Shown in pieces: positions 24,206 through 35,664 of a stretch of DNA of 64,000 nucleotides. A program made the position numbers and the translations under genes. The first letter of the stretch is position 1. Each line of letters starts with the position of its first letter. The DNA is taken from NCBI GenBank assembly GCA_030323885.1, contig CM059192.1, positions 62,303,593 through 62,367,592 of the forward strand. Direction: 5' to 3'. The notes below the pieces were generated by a model. It ran no database searches and was not told the origin of the DNA. It saw nothing but the letters and a program-made list of their open reading frames with translations. The stretch is from Branchipolynoe longqiensis. Lineage: Eukaryota; Annelida; Polychaeta; Phyllodocida; Polynoidae.

Positions 24206-25120
24206 GGCCTGCCACCCACCACCCCTCTACCCCCTACAAGGCCTGCCACCCACCACCCCTCTACCCCCTACAAGGCCTGCCACCCACCACCCCTCTACCC
24301 CCTACAAGGCCTGCCATCCACCACCCCTCTACCCCCTACAAGGCCTGCCACCCACCACCCCTCTACCCCCTACAAGGCCTGCCACCCACCACCCCCTCTA
24401 CCCCCCTACAAGGCCTGCCACCCACCACCGCCCTCTACCCCCTACAAGGCCTGCCACCCACCACCCCTCTACCCCCTACAAGGCCTGCCACCCACCACAC
24501 CCCTCTACCCCCTACAAGGCCTGCCACCCACCACCCCTCTACCCCCCCTACAAGGCCTGCCACCCACCACCCCTCTACCCCCTACCAGGCCTGCCACCCA
24601 CCACCCCTCTCTACCCCTACAAGGCCTACCACCAACCACCCCTCTACCAGGCCTGCCACCCACCACCCCCTCTACCAGGCCTGCCACCTACCACCCCTCT
24701 ACCCCAACCAAGGCTACCACCCAACACCCCTCCACCCTCTACCGGGCCTACCACCCACCACCCCTCTACCAGGCCTGCCACCCACCACCCCTCTACTCCC
24801 TATCAGGCCTAGCAACCAACACCTCTCTACCCCTGCCAGGCCTGCCACCCAACACCTCTCTACCCATGCCACCCAACACCTCTCTACCCCTGCCAGGCCT
24901 ACCACCCAACACCTCTCTACTCCCTACCAGGCCTACCACCCAACACCTCTCTACCCCTGCCAGGCCTACCACCCACCACCCCTCTACCAGGCCTGCCACC
25001 CAACACCTCTCTACCCCTGCCAGGCCTGCCACCCAACACCTCTCTACCCCTGCCAGGCCTACCACCCACCACCTCTCTATTCCCTACCATGCCTGCACCC
25101 TTACCAGGCTTGCCACCCCC
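24206..25120. repeat. 34-bp minisatellite
   Basis: About 27 units of 34 bp or shortened forms, with GGCCTGCCACCCACCACCCC followed by TCTACCCCCTACAA. Units to the right of about 24600 are shorter and more varied (AACACCTCTCTACCCCTGCC). It abuts the truncated end of the LINE-A copy. Confidence 0.95.
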
Positions 25121-26145
25121 ACCCCCTACCACCACACTCTCTATCCCTCCCTCACAAGTGCACTTCGGCGCTTTTCTCAAAGCTGTACAGACAAGTATGA
25201 CGTATATATAATCTGTTGATACAAATGTGAGCCCGCCTACTGCACAGGCCAGATAGTATTTGAATGGTTATATGTCTATATGCTCTTATAAGGTATGTAC
25301 AGAACACCAGCCGTACAAACAGTGCAATAATGGCTGCCCTCCCGAGACCGCTCTCATACCTCTTAATTTGCCGCTGACCTGACTCCTGGTTCTGCCTCCT
25401 GGTGCAGACCAGAATAGGTCCTACATCACCTTCACCTCCCCCGGGACACGACCGTTCACCTCACCATCTCTAATTGCTTAGGAAGGGCAAGTGGTAGGCA
25501 GTCCCCCCCGCCCCCCCCCCCCCCCCCCCATACCCTTCCCCAAAGCCCGGCGGTCGGCCTGAGGTGATGTGCGGCGCGCGCGAGAACAATAGCTCCATAA
25601 GAGCCTCCAGGGTGTGCGCGCTGTGTACCAGGCTCCTCCTCCACGCGAACCGCTGGAGTCACGACTCGCTCCTTTGTAATCTGCATGGGTAGCAAATGGA
25701 GCGCTGCATGGTTTTAAATCGATGAATCTGATCTGCACGGTCACCAGATTAGGAATGTTCATGCGCCAGCAAATATGATTGGCAAAACACGACAATTTGT
25801 AAATACTATCATTCCTAGTTATTCCCACGAGATAATGTGCGCATGCGTGTGTATCTCACCACGGTACACCACGTGTTCCCGTGGGGTGCATTCCAGATCC
25901 CCACGTGAGCTAATTGGTAATTGGATAAATACGATATGACCAGTTTAATACACCCACAGGGCACCCTGCTGGCGCCACTCAACTGTGTATGTCAGGTGAC
26001 CTTGAGAAGGCTAAGGTGACCTCCATACGCCCTGAATGTTCCCAGAATGCACCGCCATGCTGCTACGACTTTGCAGCGCACATTGCCCGAGCTGGGGCTG
26101 TGTTGGCGGTTTGAACTCGGTCTGGTTCTTCTACAAGCCTCAGTT
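25121..26145. other. Unassigned intronic sequence
   Basis: No exon recognised. A poly(C) run of over 20 lies at about 25503-25530. The stretch from 25560 to 25680 is GC-rich. Nothing else to report. Confidence 0.35.
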
Positions 26146-26148
26146 TTA

Positions 26149-26803
26149 TGGAGCAGTCACACTACGACGTGTATTCCGGCGTGCCGCCAACGAGCTTAAA
26201 TATATTCAACGCGTCGAGAAACGTCAAACTTTTCGCCGTGTTGCTGGCGTGTTATTGGCGCGCCGGCAACATGTTGCGCGGTCGGGTGGGGGTGGAAAAC
26301 AAAAAACCCACGGCCGCTTGACCCAATTTCACACAACCGGCACCGGGTTCCCACGCTTGATTAGCATGTTATCGACGCGTTATCGCCGTGTTATCCACGT
26401 GTCCGCCAGCGCGTTAAACCAAGTTGGCGGGTTTGCAAGCGTGTTTTCAACGCGTTATACCGGCGCGTCACCAGCGCGTTAAACCAAGTCGGCGAGTTGC
26501 AAAGCGTGTTATCAACGTGTTGTGGACGTGTTATCGGCGGCCCGCAACACGTCGCCCGCGCGTTGGCCAGCGCCGAAAGTTTTGTGCAAGCACAAAACTT
26601 TCGGCGCTGGGCGACGGGCGCCGACGCATTGTATCAAAGCGACCTGTCAATCATAGTGTACCGACGTGTACCGACGCGCCGGCAACGCGTTGCTAACGCA
26701 TTGCCGGCGCGTTCCGACGGGTTCTGACGTTTCGACCAAAAACACAACATGTTGGCACGCGTTGTCCAACGCCGGGCCAACACGTCGTAGTGTGACTGCT
26801 CCA
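26149..26803. mobile_element. TIR element D of the CACACTACGACG family (word: GCGTGTT/GCGCGTT)
   Basis: The left end TGGAGCAGTCACACTACGAC and the reverse complement of the right end are identical for over 20 bp, reading on into GTGT. TTA flanks both sides (26146-26148 and 26804-26806). The interior repeats GCGTGTTATC, ACGCGTTATC and GCCGGCAAC words. The core is a perfect 21-bp inverted repeat with a 2-nt spacer (26567-26587 and 26590-26610) around AAAGTTTTGTGC. No transposase. A 3-bp TWA duplication suits PIF/Harbinger-type elements. Confidence 0.88.
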
Positions 26804-26994
26804 TTAGTGAGGGCGGGGTTGCACATCACATTCACCAGCAACAATGGTGGTATGTATTGTAAATAAAGGCCATTTCATGGATTATAGTAATATTTTACAC
26901 ACGTATTACTAATGCCATCCTTTCATTAGAGAAGTAATCTCGTGTGCTACATGGCATGGATATTTCGTGGTCACAAAGGAGCTTCACATCAGGC

Positions 26995-27735
26995 CCCACA
27001 TACACCGGGTGAGGGCGGTGATGTGTGGCAGAGTCTGGTGTGTGGGTGGTGTGTATGAGGTGTGTGGGTCCTGCTCCAGTCCCCCCCCCCCCCCACACAC
27101 ACACACCGAGTGAGGGCGGTGATGTGTGGCATAGTCTGGTGTGTGTGTGGTGTGTGTGAGGTGTGAGGTGTGTGGGTACTGCTCCAGTCCCCCACACACA
27201 CCGGGTGAGGGCAGTGATGTGTGGCGGAGTCTGGTGTGTGGGTGGTGTGTGTGGGTACTGCTCCAGTCCCCCACACACACCGGGTGAGGGCAGTGATGTG
27301 TGGCGGAGTCTGGTGTGTGGGTGGTGTGTGTGGCGGAGTCTGCGGTGTCGGTGGTGTGTGTGGCGGAGTCTGGTGTGTCGGTGGTGTGTGTGGCGGAGTC
27401 TGGTGTGTGGGTGGTGTGGCTGGCGGAGTCTGGTGTGTGTGTGGTGTGGGTGGCGGAGTCTGGTGTGTGGGTGGTGTGTGTGAGATGTGTGGGTACTGCT
27501 CCAGTCCCCCCCACACACCGGGTGAGGGCGGTGATGTGTGGCGGAGTCTGGTGTGTGGGTGGTGTGTGTGGGTACTGCTCCAGTACCCCACACACACCGG
27601 GTGAGGGCGGTGATGTGTGGCAGAGTCTGGTGTGTGGGTGGTGATGTGTGGCAGAGTCTGGTGTGTGGGCGGTGATGTGTGGCGGAGTCTGGTGTGTGTG
27701 AGGTGTGTGTGAGGTGTGTGGGTACTGCTCCAGTC
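26995..27735. repeat. TG-rich compound minisatellite
   Basis: The short unit GTGTGGCGGAGTCTGGTGTG repeats with period near 30-36 bp. Longer composite units insert GGGTACTGCTCCAGTCCCCC and CACACACCGGGTGAGGGC. Poly(C) followed by (AC)n occurs at about 27079-27104. Long frames on both strands are artefacts. Confidence 0.9.
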
Positions 27736-28000
27736 CCCGGTGACTTACTTCCAAGTGTCCCTGCTTTACGTAGCACACCCACCGTCTGCAATTCCCTGGC
27801 CCGTGGTTGTATGGCGTTATTGATGACTCGCACTAAATGTATGCGTGCCTTTAGTAACATCGTGCAATACACGACCACAACGCCAAAACAGGCCAGCAGC
27901 ACTGCGCGATGCCAGAGCTTGGTTGCAGTCTGACCGCGCGCCGGCCGGGCCGGGGGCGCCGCGTTGTCGCTTTCCACTTTACACGTTTGTATCTTGCTCA

Positions 28001-28155
28001 CGTCGGGGTCACGGCAAACATCAGCGGGAATAGGAAACTATTGCTGTGATTACACCGCAAATCCAGCACAGTCATAGCATTGTTAACCCAGATCAGCCAT
28101 GTGTGTGGTGTGTGGTGTGTGGTGTGTGGTCTAGGCCTTCTTCGTCACACCACCA
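28001..28155 (+). repeat. Interspersed repeat R1, copy 2
   Basis: Same ~150-bp sequence as 16441-16580, here with extra GTGTGTG units before GGTCTAGGCCTTCTTCGTCA. Neither copy has clear terminal repeats, so it cannot be assigned to a class. Confidence 0.85.
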
Positions 28156-28293
28156 CGCACAATTAGAACAGCGCACCGCACTTAGTGCATTTTTCCCGTT
28201 ATAGTGGTGAATTCGTGCCAAGTTACATACCTAGTGATTGTCACCATTAGAAAAGTAGGTTTTGTGGTGGCACTGTGTGCGAATTTAACATCG

Positions 28294-28825
28294 GCCCGGT
28301 GTAAAGATTTCAAATTCCCCCCATATTCAAGTTCCCCCCCAGGAACTTGAAAACGTTTTCAAATTCCTCCCAGGGGAATTTGAAAACGTTTTCAAATTCC
28401 CTCCCTCATTTTAACTTTCCCCCCCCCCCATTTTTGGGGAATTTTCTTTATTTTTGTAATTTTTTGTAATTTTTGATTATTTTTCATGACAAATATTGTA
28501 ATATACAGAGAATAGCACAATGGAAATTATTACTAGTACAATAAAACATATATAACCACAAATTACACAAAAAGTCTCCAAGATGGTTAAGAAAAAAATA
28601 TTATAGGTCTGAAATTTAAAACGTTTTTCAAAGTATTTTAAGCAATTTTAAATTCCCGGAGGGGGGAATTTGAAAATAGGGGGGGGGGGGAATCTGAAAA
28701 CTGTTTTTAAGTTCCCCCCCAGGAATCTGAAAACGTTTTTAATTTCCCTGGAGGGAAGTTGAAAACGTTTTCAGATTCCTGGGGGGGAACTTGGGAAGGG
28801 GGGAAGTTGAAATCGTTACACCGGC
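28294..28825. mobile_element. Self-similar foldback element (word: AATTTGAAAACGTTTTCAAA)
   Basis: The left end CCGGTGTAAAGATTTCAAAT and the reverse complement of the right end CCGGTGTAACGATTTCAACT are TIRs. The interior reiterates the palindrome GAAAACGTTTTC flanked by AATTCCCCCC or GGGGGGAATT runs on both sides of an AT-rich centre (28440-28620). No coding capacity. A target duplication could not be confirmed. Confidence 0.75.
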
Positions 28826-28849
28826 AACTATCCCGCACATGCACATAGA

Positions 28850-29245
28850 CCCATGACCCATAGTGTTCTGTGTACATGTGTACACCCATAACCCACAGTG
28901 TTCTGTGTACATGTGTACACCCATAACCCACAGTGTTCTGTGTACATGTGTACACCCATAACCCACAGTGTTCTGTGTACATGTGTACACCCATAATCCA
29001 CAGTGTTCTGTGTACATGTGTACACCCATAACGCACAGTGTTCTCTGTACATGTGTACACCCATACCCCACAGTGTTCTGTGTACATGTGTACACCCATA
29101 ACCCACAGTGTTCTGTGTACATGTGTACAGCCATAACCCACAGTGTTCTGTGTACATGTGTACACCCATAACCCACAGTGTTCTGTGTACATATGTACAC
29201 CCATAACCCACAGTGTTCTGTGTACACGTGTACACCCATAACACT
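28850..29245. repeat. 35-bp minisatellite
   Basis: About 11 units of 35 bp: CCCATAACCCACAGTGTTCT followed by GTGTACATGTGTACA. Each unit contains the inverted repeat GTGTACA-TG-TGTACAC. The array is very homogeneous, suggesting it is young. Confidence 0.95.
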
Positions 29246-30289
29246 AACGTACTCTTGGTACCGTGTGTGCAATCACAACTCACATGTGTACTGTGTGTAC
29301 GCTGCCACAAGTGACGTTCAACTCCTTCCCTGGTTACCATGGCTACACCCACAACTCGGTCTAGCACATATCGTTAAGTGTGTTTAGATAGGGCTCGGCT
29401 TATCTGAACTTCATCGGTAGACATCTACAGGTAGTCTCCATTAATCAGCCAACATACATGCTTTCTACAGGAATAATGTCTATACCTTCCTCATGATGTA
29501 CGACGTGGGAGATATCGCACCATCACTCTGGTAACCGCCTTATTTATCGCTGTCGGCTGGGAAGTGAGTGAACCCGGGCTGGTGATGTTCTCCGCAAAGC
29601 TACACAAAAAGTCCGACGTATGGAGATAACGGACATCTCAACACCGCCCGATGTATGGCGCACGCACCCTCACCTTTCTCAATCGTCCCGTGTGATGGGG
29701 CACAGAGCGCACATCGTGACGGGGCGCCGAGAGCACAGCGTGATGGGGCGCCGAGCGCACAGCGTGATGGGGTGCCGAGTGCGCGATGTGAAGTGTACTG
29801 CAATCACATGTACTTATGCTTACTAAGGCGGTGTGCGCTGTTGTAAGCAGTTACCCGCTTGCTATTTAATGGAGGTGCACAAAGGAGTCTGCCGCCTGCT
29901 ACAATTTCGGCATAGTGGCCGTGCCAGCAGGCCCTCTCCTTCGTCACCCCGTCCGGAGCAGACGATATATCACGCACACCCGACTCTATCCCGCCCTAAC
30001 TAAAGTAATCCGCGGGCAGTAAAAATGTACCTGTCTGCGAGGAATGTGCGGCAGGTTAATGAGGCAGTGGGCTGCTTACCACGGCTTTCTTTCTACAAGA
30101 CTAACTCCACAAAGTAGGAACTACACGAACGTGCACGCGGCGCCCAACTGAATAAATCAGTTACGTTGAGAAATTAATAGGTCACTTAGCAGTTAGCTTA
30201 GTTGAGTTATCGATGATCCACATGGTTTGTATTAGGCCTTTAAATACATATTTAAACATTGCCGTGTTTTGTGCCGAAACATATTAAAG
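29246..30289. other. Unassigned intronic sequence with a short 24-bp tandem
   Basis: At about 29692-29790 a 24-bp unit containing GTGATGGGGCGCCGAGCGCA repeats four times. The rest shows no exon or repeat. A doubled CATAAAGAAACTAAAAAT lies at about 30307-30345, at the LINE edge. Confidence 0.4.
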
Positions 30290-32799
30290 CACACCTGGCA
30301 GGCATCATAAAGAAACTAAAAATCCCATAAAGAAACTAAAAATACAGAGAAACCAAGACCCGTGGGTAGACAGGGAACTGTTAACGCATATTGCAACAAA
30401 ACGAAGGCTAGGTGACAAACTGAAACGTACTAAAGACCCAGAGGATAAAAGGGCCTATAATACTGCCAGAAACAACTCGATCAAAGCAGTAAGGGCAGCA
30501 AAAAAGAAATATATAATAAAACAAGACAAGGACTGGGGAAGCAACGCAAATAAGTTCTGGAAAAATGTAAGCTTACTATTCCCCAAAAATAAGATAGAAG
30601 AACTGATAAGCTTCCAGGATAAGGATGGAAATACGCACACAGATAGTGATGCAGCAAACAAACTAAATACACACTTTGCCACGGTAGGACAAAGGTTATC
30701 AAAGAAATTCACAAGAATCTGGGAAAACAAGTCAGAAAATATCCAGGATGAAATCCCCACCTGCAAAACTTACCTAAAAGAACTAACACAGCTAATAAAT
30801 GAGATAGATGAAAACAAACCAAGTGGAATAGATGGAATCCCCACAAAAATACTAACAGAGGCACTCCAAGCCATCCCAGATACCATGGTCGACCTGTTCA
30901 ACATATCATTTGAGCAGGGACACTTCATCACAGCATGGAAGATGGCAACCGTCACGCCCATATACAAAAGTGGTGACAAACAAAACATGGGGAACTACAG
31001 ACCAATATCAATCTTGCAAACACCAGGCAAGCTAATTGAAAAAATATTCCACAGGCACATAAATGCGCACCTGGAAAAAAAACAATATACTAAACAAGAG
31101 GCAAGGAGGTTTCAGAAAACTCCACATCACATCAAAAACAATAGCAAACCTAACAAGTGATGTGCTGGCATCATTGAACCAAAAGAAATTAGTTGGAGCA
31201 GTGTTCATCGACTTCAGCAAAGCCTTTGACACTGTAGACCACAGCATATTAATAAGAAATTAAGCAACATGGGCATTAAATCCAAACCAATAAACTGGAT
31301 AAAATGCTACCTAAACAACAGGCAGCAAAAAACTAAAGTAAATGGTACACTCTCAGACCAACAAACTATCACCTGTGGTGTACCCCAAGGATCAGTCCTG
31401 GGACCACAACTATTTATACTATACATAAATGACCTAAAAAAATGGCTGGACACATAATGTCTCCAGCTATATGCGGATGACACTGTCATATATGCAGAAG
31501 GAAGCACAGTAGAGGAGGTAGCAACCAAACTGAACAACCTCCTGCTAAAACTGGACAGCTGGTGTGAATCCAATAAAATAACCATCAATGCAAATAAATC
31601 TAAAACAGTACTCTTCTCACATACAACAAACACAGGAAGAAACCTACAATGCACACTAGGAAACCAAACACTGGAAAGTGTAAATCACTACAAATACCTA
31701 GGCCTAGAACTGGATAGCCAGCTAAACTACAATCTGTGTTTAACAAAAATCATACAAAAAGTAAATCACAAACTATGGCTATTTTCTAAACTAAGAAACT
31801 ATATGACACAAGATATGTCAATAAAAATCTTCAACGGCATGGTACTCCCCTACTTTGACTATGGGGATGTAATCTACATGGGTGCTAAAAAAAGAGCTAC
31901 TTAAAAAATTGCAGATACTACAAAATAGGGCCCAGAAAATATGCCTGAAAGTAGACAAACTACACCCCACTTATGACCTACACAAAAGAACTAAAGTAAA
32001 GCTACTAGAAAACAGAAGGATAATCCACCTAAAAGCATTAGCATATGGATATAGCCAAGACATTAAGCGTCTAACCCAACCACTAAGGGACACCAGAGCA
32101 AGCAAGGCACCACTACTAAGACAGACCAGAAGCCAGATCAAAGCCCATGAAAGGAGCACACTGGAAATGGCCGCCAAGGCATGGAATGCGCAAACGGTGA
32201 AAGAAAGACAACTCCCTGACCTAAAAACGTACAAAAAATATCTGTGCAAAATAAAAACTGGGAACCCCAACTGAACTGCACCACAAGGGGGCAGGTGATA
32301 TGTCACGGCCCACCAACTGGACAGCCCAGGGTGGGATAACCGAAAATATAAAGGCCAGATAACATATCCAACAACAATATAAATCAAATCAATTTCAAAC
32401 AAACATAACTCAACCACATATTACTTAGAAGCCTATGGACATGTTAATAAAATAGGCTAGTATAGAATTAAGTAGAAAAAAGCAGAAAACTCTTCCCAAG
32501 AAAACCCCAAAACACTAACATAGAACCTTAAGAAAACAACTAACATAGTAATAAGAATAGAACAAAAATACAATGCCAAGAGGGCCCCAAAAAACTAACA
32601 TAGGCTACTAAACGTACCAACATACTATCTATCTGCTACTGAAATGCAGACAATCAAATAACTTATCAGCAGCTACTGTTTGGTAAGACAACACCAACAC
32701 TACAGCTAGCCAGCATTGAAAACAAGCCTGGCTACCCAGGCTTACATGCTATGGACAGAATAAATACAGCCTCAATAACAAAATTATAAAATAAAAAAA
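30290..32799 (+). mobile_element. LINE-A copy 1, decayed non-LTR retrotransposon
   Basis: Contains the reverse transcriptase domain and C-terminal region of a non-LTR element, then a 3' UTR and an A-rich tail ending near 32799. The 5' end, including the expected endonuclease domain, is missing. The 3' UTR and C-terminal coding region match the minus-strand copy at 23340-24205, which defines the family's 3' end. RT motifs are most like the Jockey/CR1-type groups, but clade assignment by eye is uncertain. It lies in UNC5 intron, antisense to the gene. Confidence 0.93.
30348..32274 (+). pseudogene. Reverse transcriptase ORF of LINE-A, frameshifted
   Basis: Conceptual translation shows RT landmarks in order: NKPSGIDGIPTKIL, TPIYKSGDKQNMGNYRPISI, FIDFSKAFDTVDHSIL, GVPQGSVLGPQLF and LYADDTVIYAE, the last being the catalytic YADD. 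The C-terminal segment after it includes VLPYFDYGDVIYMGAK. The frame is broken near 31090 by an extra base in an A run, near 31260, and near 31888, and a TAA at 31456 follows KKWLDT. The protein cannot be made, and the N-terminal part is absent. It ends at a stop after KIKTGNPN near 32274. Confidence 0.93.
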
Positions 32800-33290
32800 T
32801 CGATATACGTACATGTGCACCCATATATATATGCATATATACACGCTTATGTATGTATACATGTGCCATTCAAGTGTTATAAGATGTAATTTTAATGTAA
32901 GCCCGTTAAGATGGTATAAAGGAACCTATCCGGATACTTAAATATATTTGACAAATATATTAAAATACAAAATGCTGCAAACGATATATACGATAGGTAA
33001 TTTCTCGCTTGTGAATGTGTACTGCCGACATCAACTACTCGGTGCGCCCGGTCAGGGGTGAATTGTTACACGCCAGCAACGCCCGTGTTACTCTTAGTAA
33101 TAGTAGCAGTCCACCGAACATCTCAGCAAACAAAGCAACCGTTAAGTTAAAGGTCTTCACCAGATCGATACAAATGTGTCATTTATAAAGAAGACATCAT
33201 GAGAAAGTCAGACTTGGTTTTGTGTGAATTATTGCATGTTGTCTGACTCTGCGCCCGCCCCACATCTAACATGTAATGACCTGGCTGACG
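32800..33290. other. Unassigned intronic sequence
   Basis: An AT-rich start with TATATATA-type words at 32822-32870, then featureless. No exon recognised. Confidence 0.35.
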
Positions 33291-33291
33291 G

Positions 33292-33430
33292 GAGGACGGG
33301 TCGGGGGTTAGCGGGGGTGGGTGGGTGGGGAGGACGGGTCGGGGGTTAGCGGGGGTGGGTGGGTGGGGAGGACGGGTCGGGGGTTAGCGGGGGTGGGTGG
33401 GTGGGGAGGACGGGTCGGGGGTTAGCGGGG
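33292..33430. repeat. 38-bp G-rich minisatellite
   Basis: Almost four near-identical 38-bp units containing GACGGGTCGGGGGTTAGCGG followed by GGGTGGGTGGGTGGGGAG. It is G-quadruplex-prone on the plus strand. It is followed by (CACAC)-rich and poly(G) tracts up to 33597. Confidence 0.9.
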
Positions 33431-33743
33431 GGGGGGGTTGACGTGATGAATGACACTGCCAGGGTTCACAGCACCCTGCCCCCATCTCACACACACACCC
33501 ACACACCCACCCACGCACACACTCACCAGCAAAACCACCTCCACACATGTGTGCCCGCGCACATACAGGGGCGGGAGTAGGGGGGGGGGGGGGGGGAATT
33601 GGCGGTAACTAACTGCACCGGGCACACATTATCCGGTATGTGCTGTCAATAAACTATCGGCATTATGTTCAACGCTGTTTGTTGACATACAAACGGCAGA
33701 CCTCGGTACTGTCTCTACCAGTTTGTGGTCGCCCTTTGAGTAA

Positions 33744-34966
33744 AGGCTGCATTCCATATACGCGTAATGCGTAATGCGTTATGCGTTACGCGTTATGCGA
33801 ATGCCAGCATTCCATATATGCGTAATGCGTATTGCGTTATGCGTTATGCGCTATGCAGTGAAGTATATAAAAAGTATATAAAAAGTGTGTGTGACTCTGT
33901 GTCTCTGTGTGTGTCTCTATGTGTGTGTCTGTGTCTCCGTGTCTCTGTGTGTGTCTCTGTCTGTGAGACACACACACACAGACACACACAGACACAGACA
34001 CATACACACAGAGACACACACACAGACACAGAGATACACACAGACACACACAGCAACAGAGACACAAAGACACAGAGACACAGACACACACAGAGACACA
34101 CACAGATACACACACAGACACAACACAGAGACACACACACAGAGACACACACAGAGACACACACACAGACACACACACAGACACACACACACATACACAG
34201 ATACACACACACAGAGACACACACACATAGAATGGGACGGTCCAAACATGGCTGAGTTTAGCTTGCTTAGAGGGATGTTAGGACCGTCCCAAATATGAAG
34301 ACTGCTTCCTACCAGGTCCGCCGCATAAACCTACACGGCTGTCCGTAATTATCAGTCGCCTCCTCCAGCCTTATATCAATGGACAAATGCGACTGATGCT
34401 TTTCTGTTCGCAGACACAGAGACACAACACACAGACACACACACAGACACACACACACAGAGACACACACAGATACACACACAGAGACATACACAGAGAC
34501 ACAACACAGAGACACACACACAGAGACACACACACAGAGACACACACACACAGAGACACACACACAGACACACACACAGACACACACAGACACAGATACA
34601 CACACAGAGACACACACACAGAGAGGGATGTTAGGACCGTCCCAAATATGAAGACTGCTTCCTAACATAACAGGTCCGCCGCATAAACCTACATGGCTGT
34701 CCGTAATTATCAGTCGCCTCCTCCAGCCTTATATCAAAGGACAAATGCGACTGATGCTTTTCTATTCGCACCACCTTTACGCATTACGCATTACGCACCG
34801 ATCGCTACATGGAGCGATGGGAATAATGGATTTCTTTCGCATTCGCATTCGCATTACGCATTACGCGTGTATGGAATGTAGTTCATAGGTTTCAAGGCGT
34901 TTCGATTTTTTGTCGCATTCGCATTCGCATTCGCATTACGCATTACGCGTATATGGAATGCGCCCT
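33744..34966. mobile_element. Self-similar TIR element (word: GCGTAATGC), with TG/CA hairpin blocks
   Basis: The left end AGGCTGCATTCCATATACGC and the reverse complement of the right end AGGGCGCATTCCATATACGC continue into GTAATGCGTAATGCG in both arms. TAA flanks both sides (33741-33743 and 34967-34969). The subterminal zones repeat GCGTAATGCGTTATGCG or ATTCGCATTCGC. Inside is a TG/CA hairpin block (33885-34225) and a second CA block (34413-34620). A ~145-bp segment containing GGATGTTAGGACCGTCCC is directly duplicated (34270-34414 and 34622-34772). No transposase. Confidence 0.85.
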
Positions 34967-34984
34967 TAAGTCAAAGGAGCCGGA

Positions 34985-35260
34985 AGCAGGTCGTTGCAGC
35001 CCGAGACCCGGCCCAATGCAGGCCGCGAGCCGGCCCCATGCAGCCCGCAGCCCGGCCCCATGCAGGCCGCTACCGGCCCCATGCAGGCCGCGACCCGGCC
35101 ACATGCAGGCCGCGACCCGGCCCCATGCAGGCCGCAACCCGGCCCCATGCAGGCCGCAACCCGGCCCCATGCAGGCCGCAACCCGGCCCCATGCAGGCCG
35201 CAACCCGGCCCCATGCAGCCCACGACCCGGCCCCATGCAGCCCGCAACCCGGCCTTACCC
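34985..35260. repeat. ~22-bp minisatellite
   Basis: About 13 units such as ACCCGGCCCCATGCAGGCCG with a variable CA or CG end. It begins about 20 bp from the end of the preceding TIR element. Frames open on both strands are artefacts. Confidence 0.9.
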
Positions 35261-35664
35261 ACAGCAAAACAAGTTTTGTACACGCCCAAGTGCATGCCAC
35301 TATTTACCCCGTTCGAATCAGTCTGTGTGTGGCCTTATTCACACACATATATAAAGCACGAGATCACGCTTTCTATTCCCTCGAATTCTAGTTGATTGTA
35401 ACTAAAAGGATCAAAGCGACACTCAAGATGTACTTCTATACATTCCACATAATAGCCGGGCATGTGGCAGATCCAGCATTGCGAGCCTGTTGATACACAT
35501 ACCACATGGACGCTTGTACCCGGCAGGGCAGGCCTTGCACACCACATACCAGCTGACGACGTGCATCCTGCGTGAACACTGTTGTAATGGCCGGTGTAAC
35601 AGCCCCAAACTGCGTGTGTGGTGTAAGGTTATGCTATGCGCCTTCAGACATCAGCTGGGCGACT

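Noticed and set aside
33292..33430. Interstitial telomere repeat (GGGTTAG within the unit)
   Set aside because: The motif occurs once per 38-bp unit and there is no TTAGGG run.
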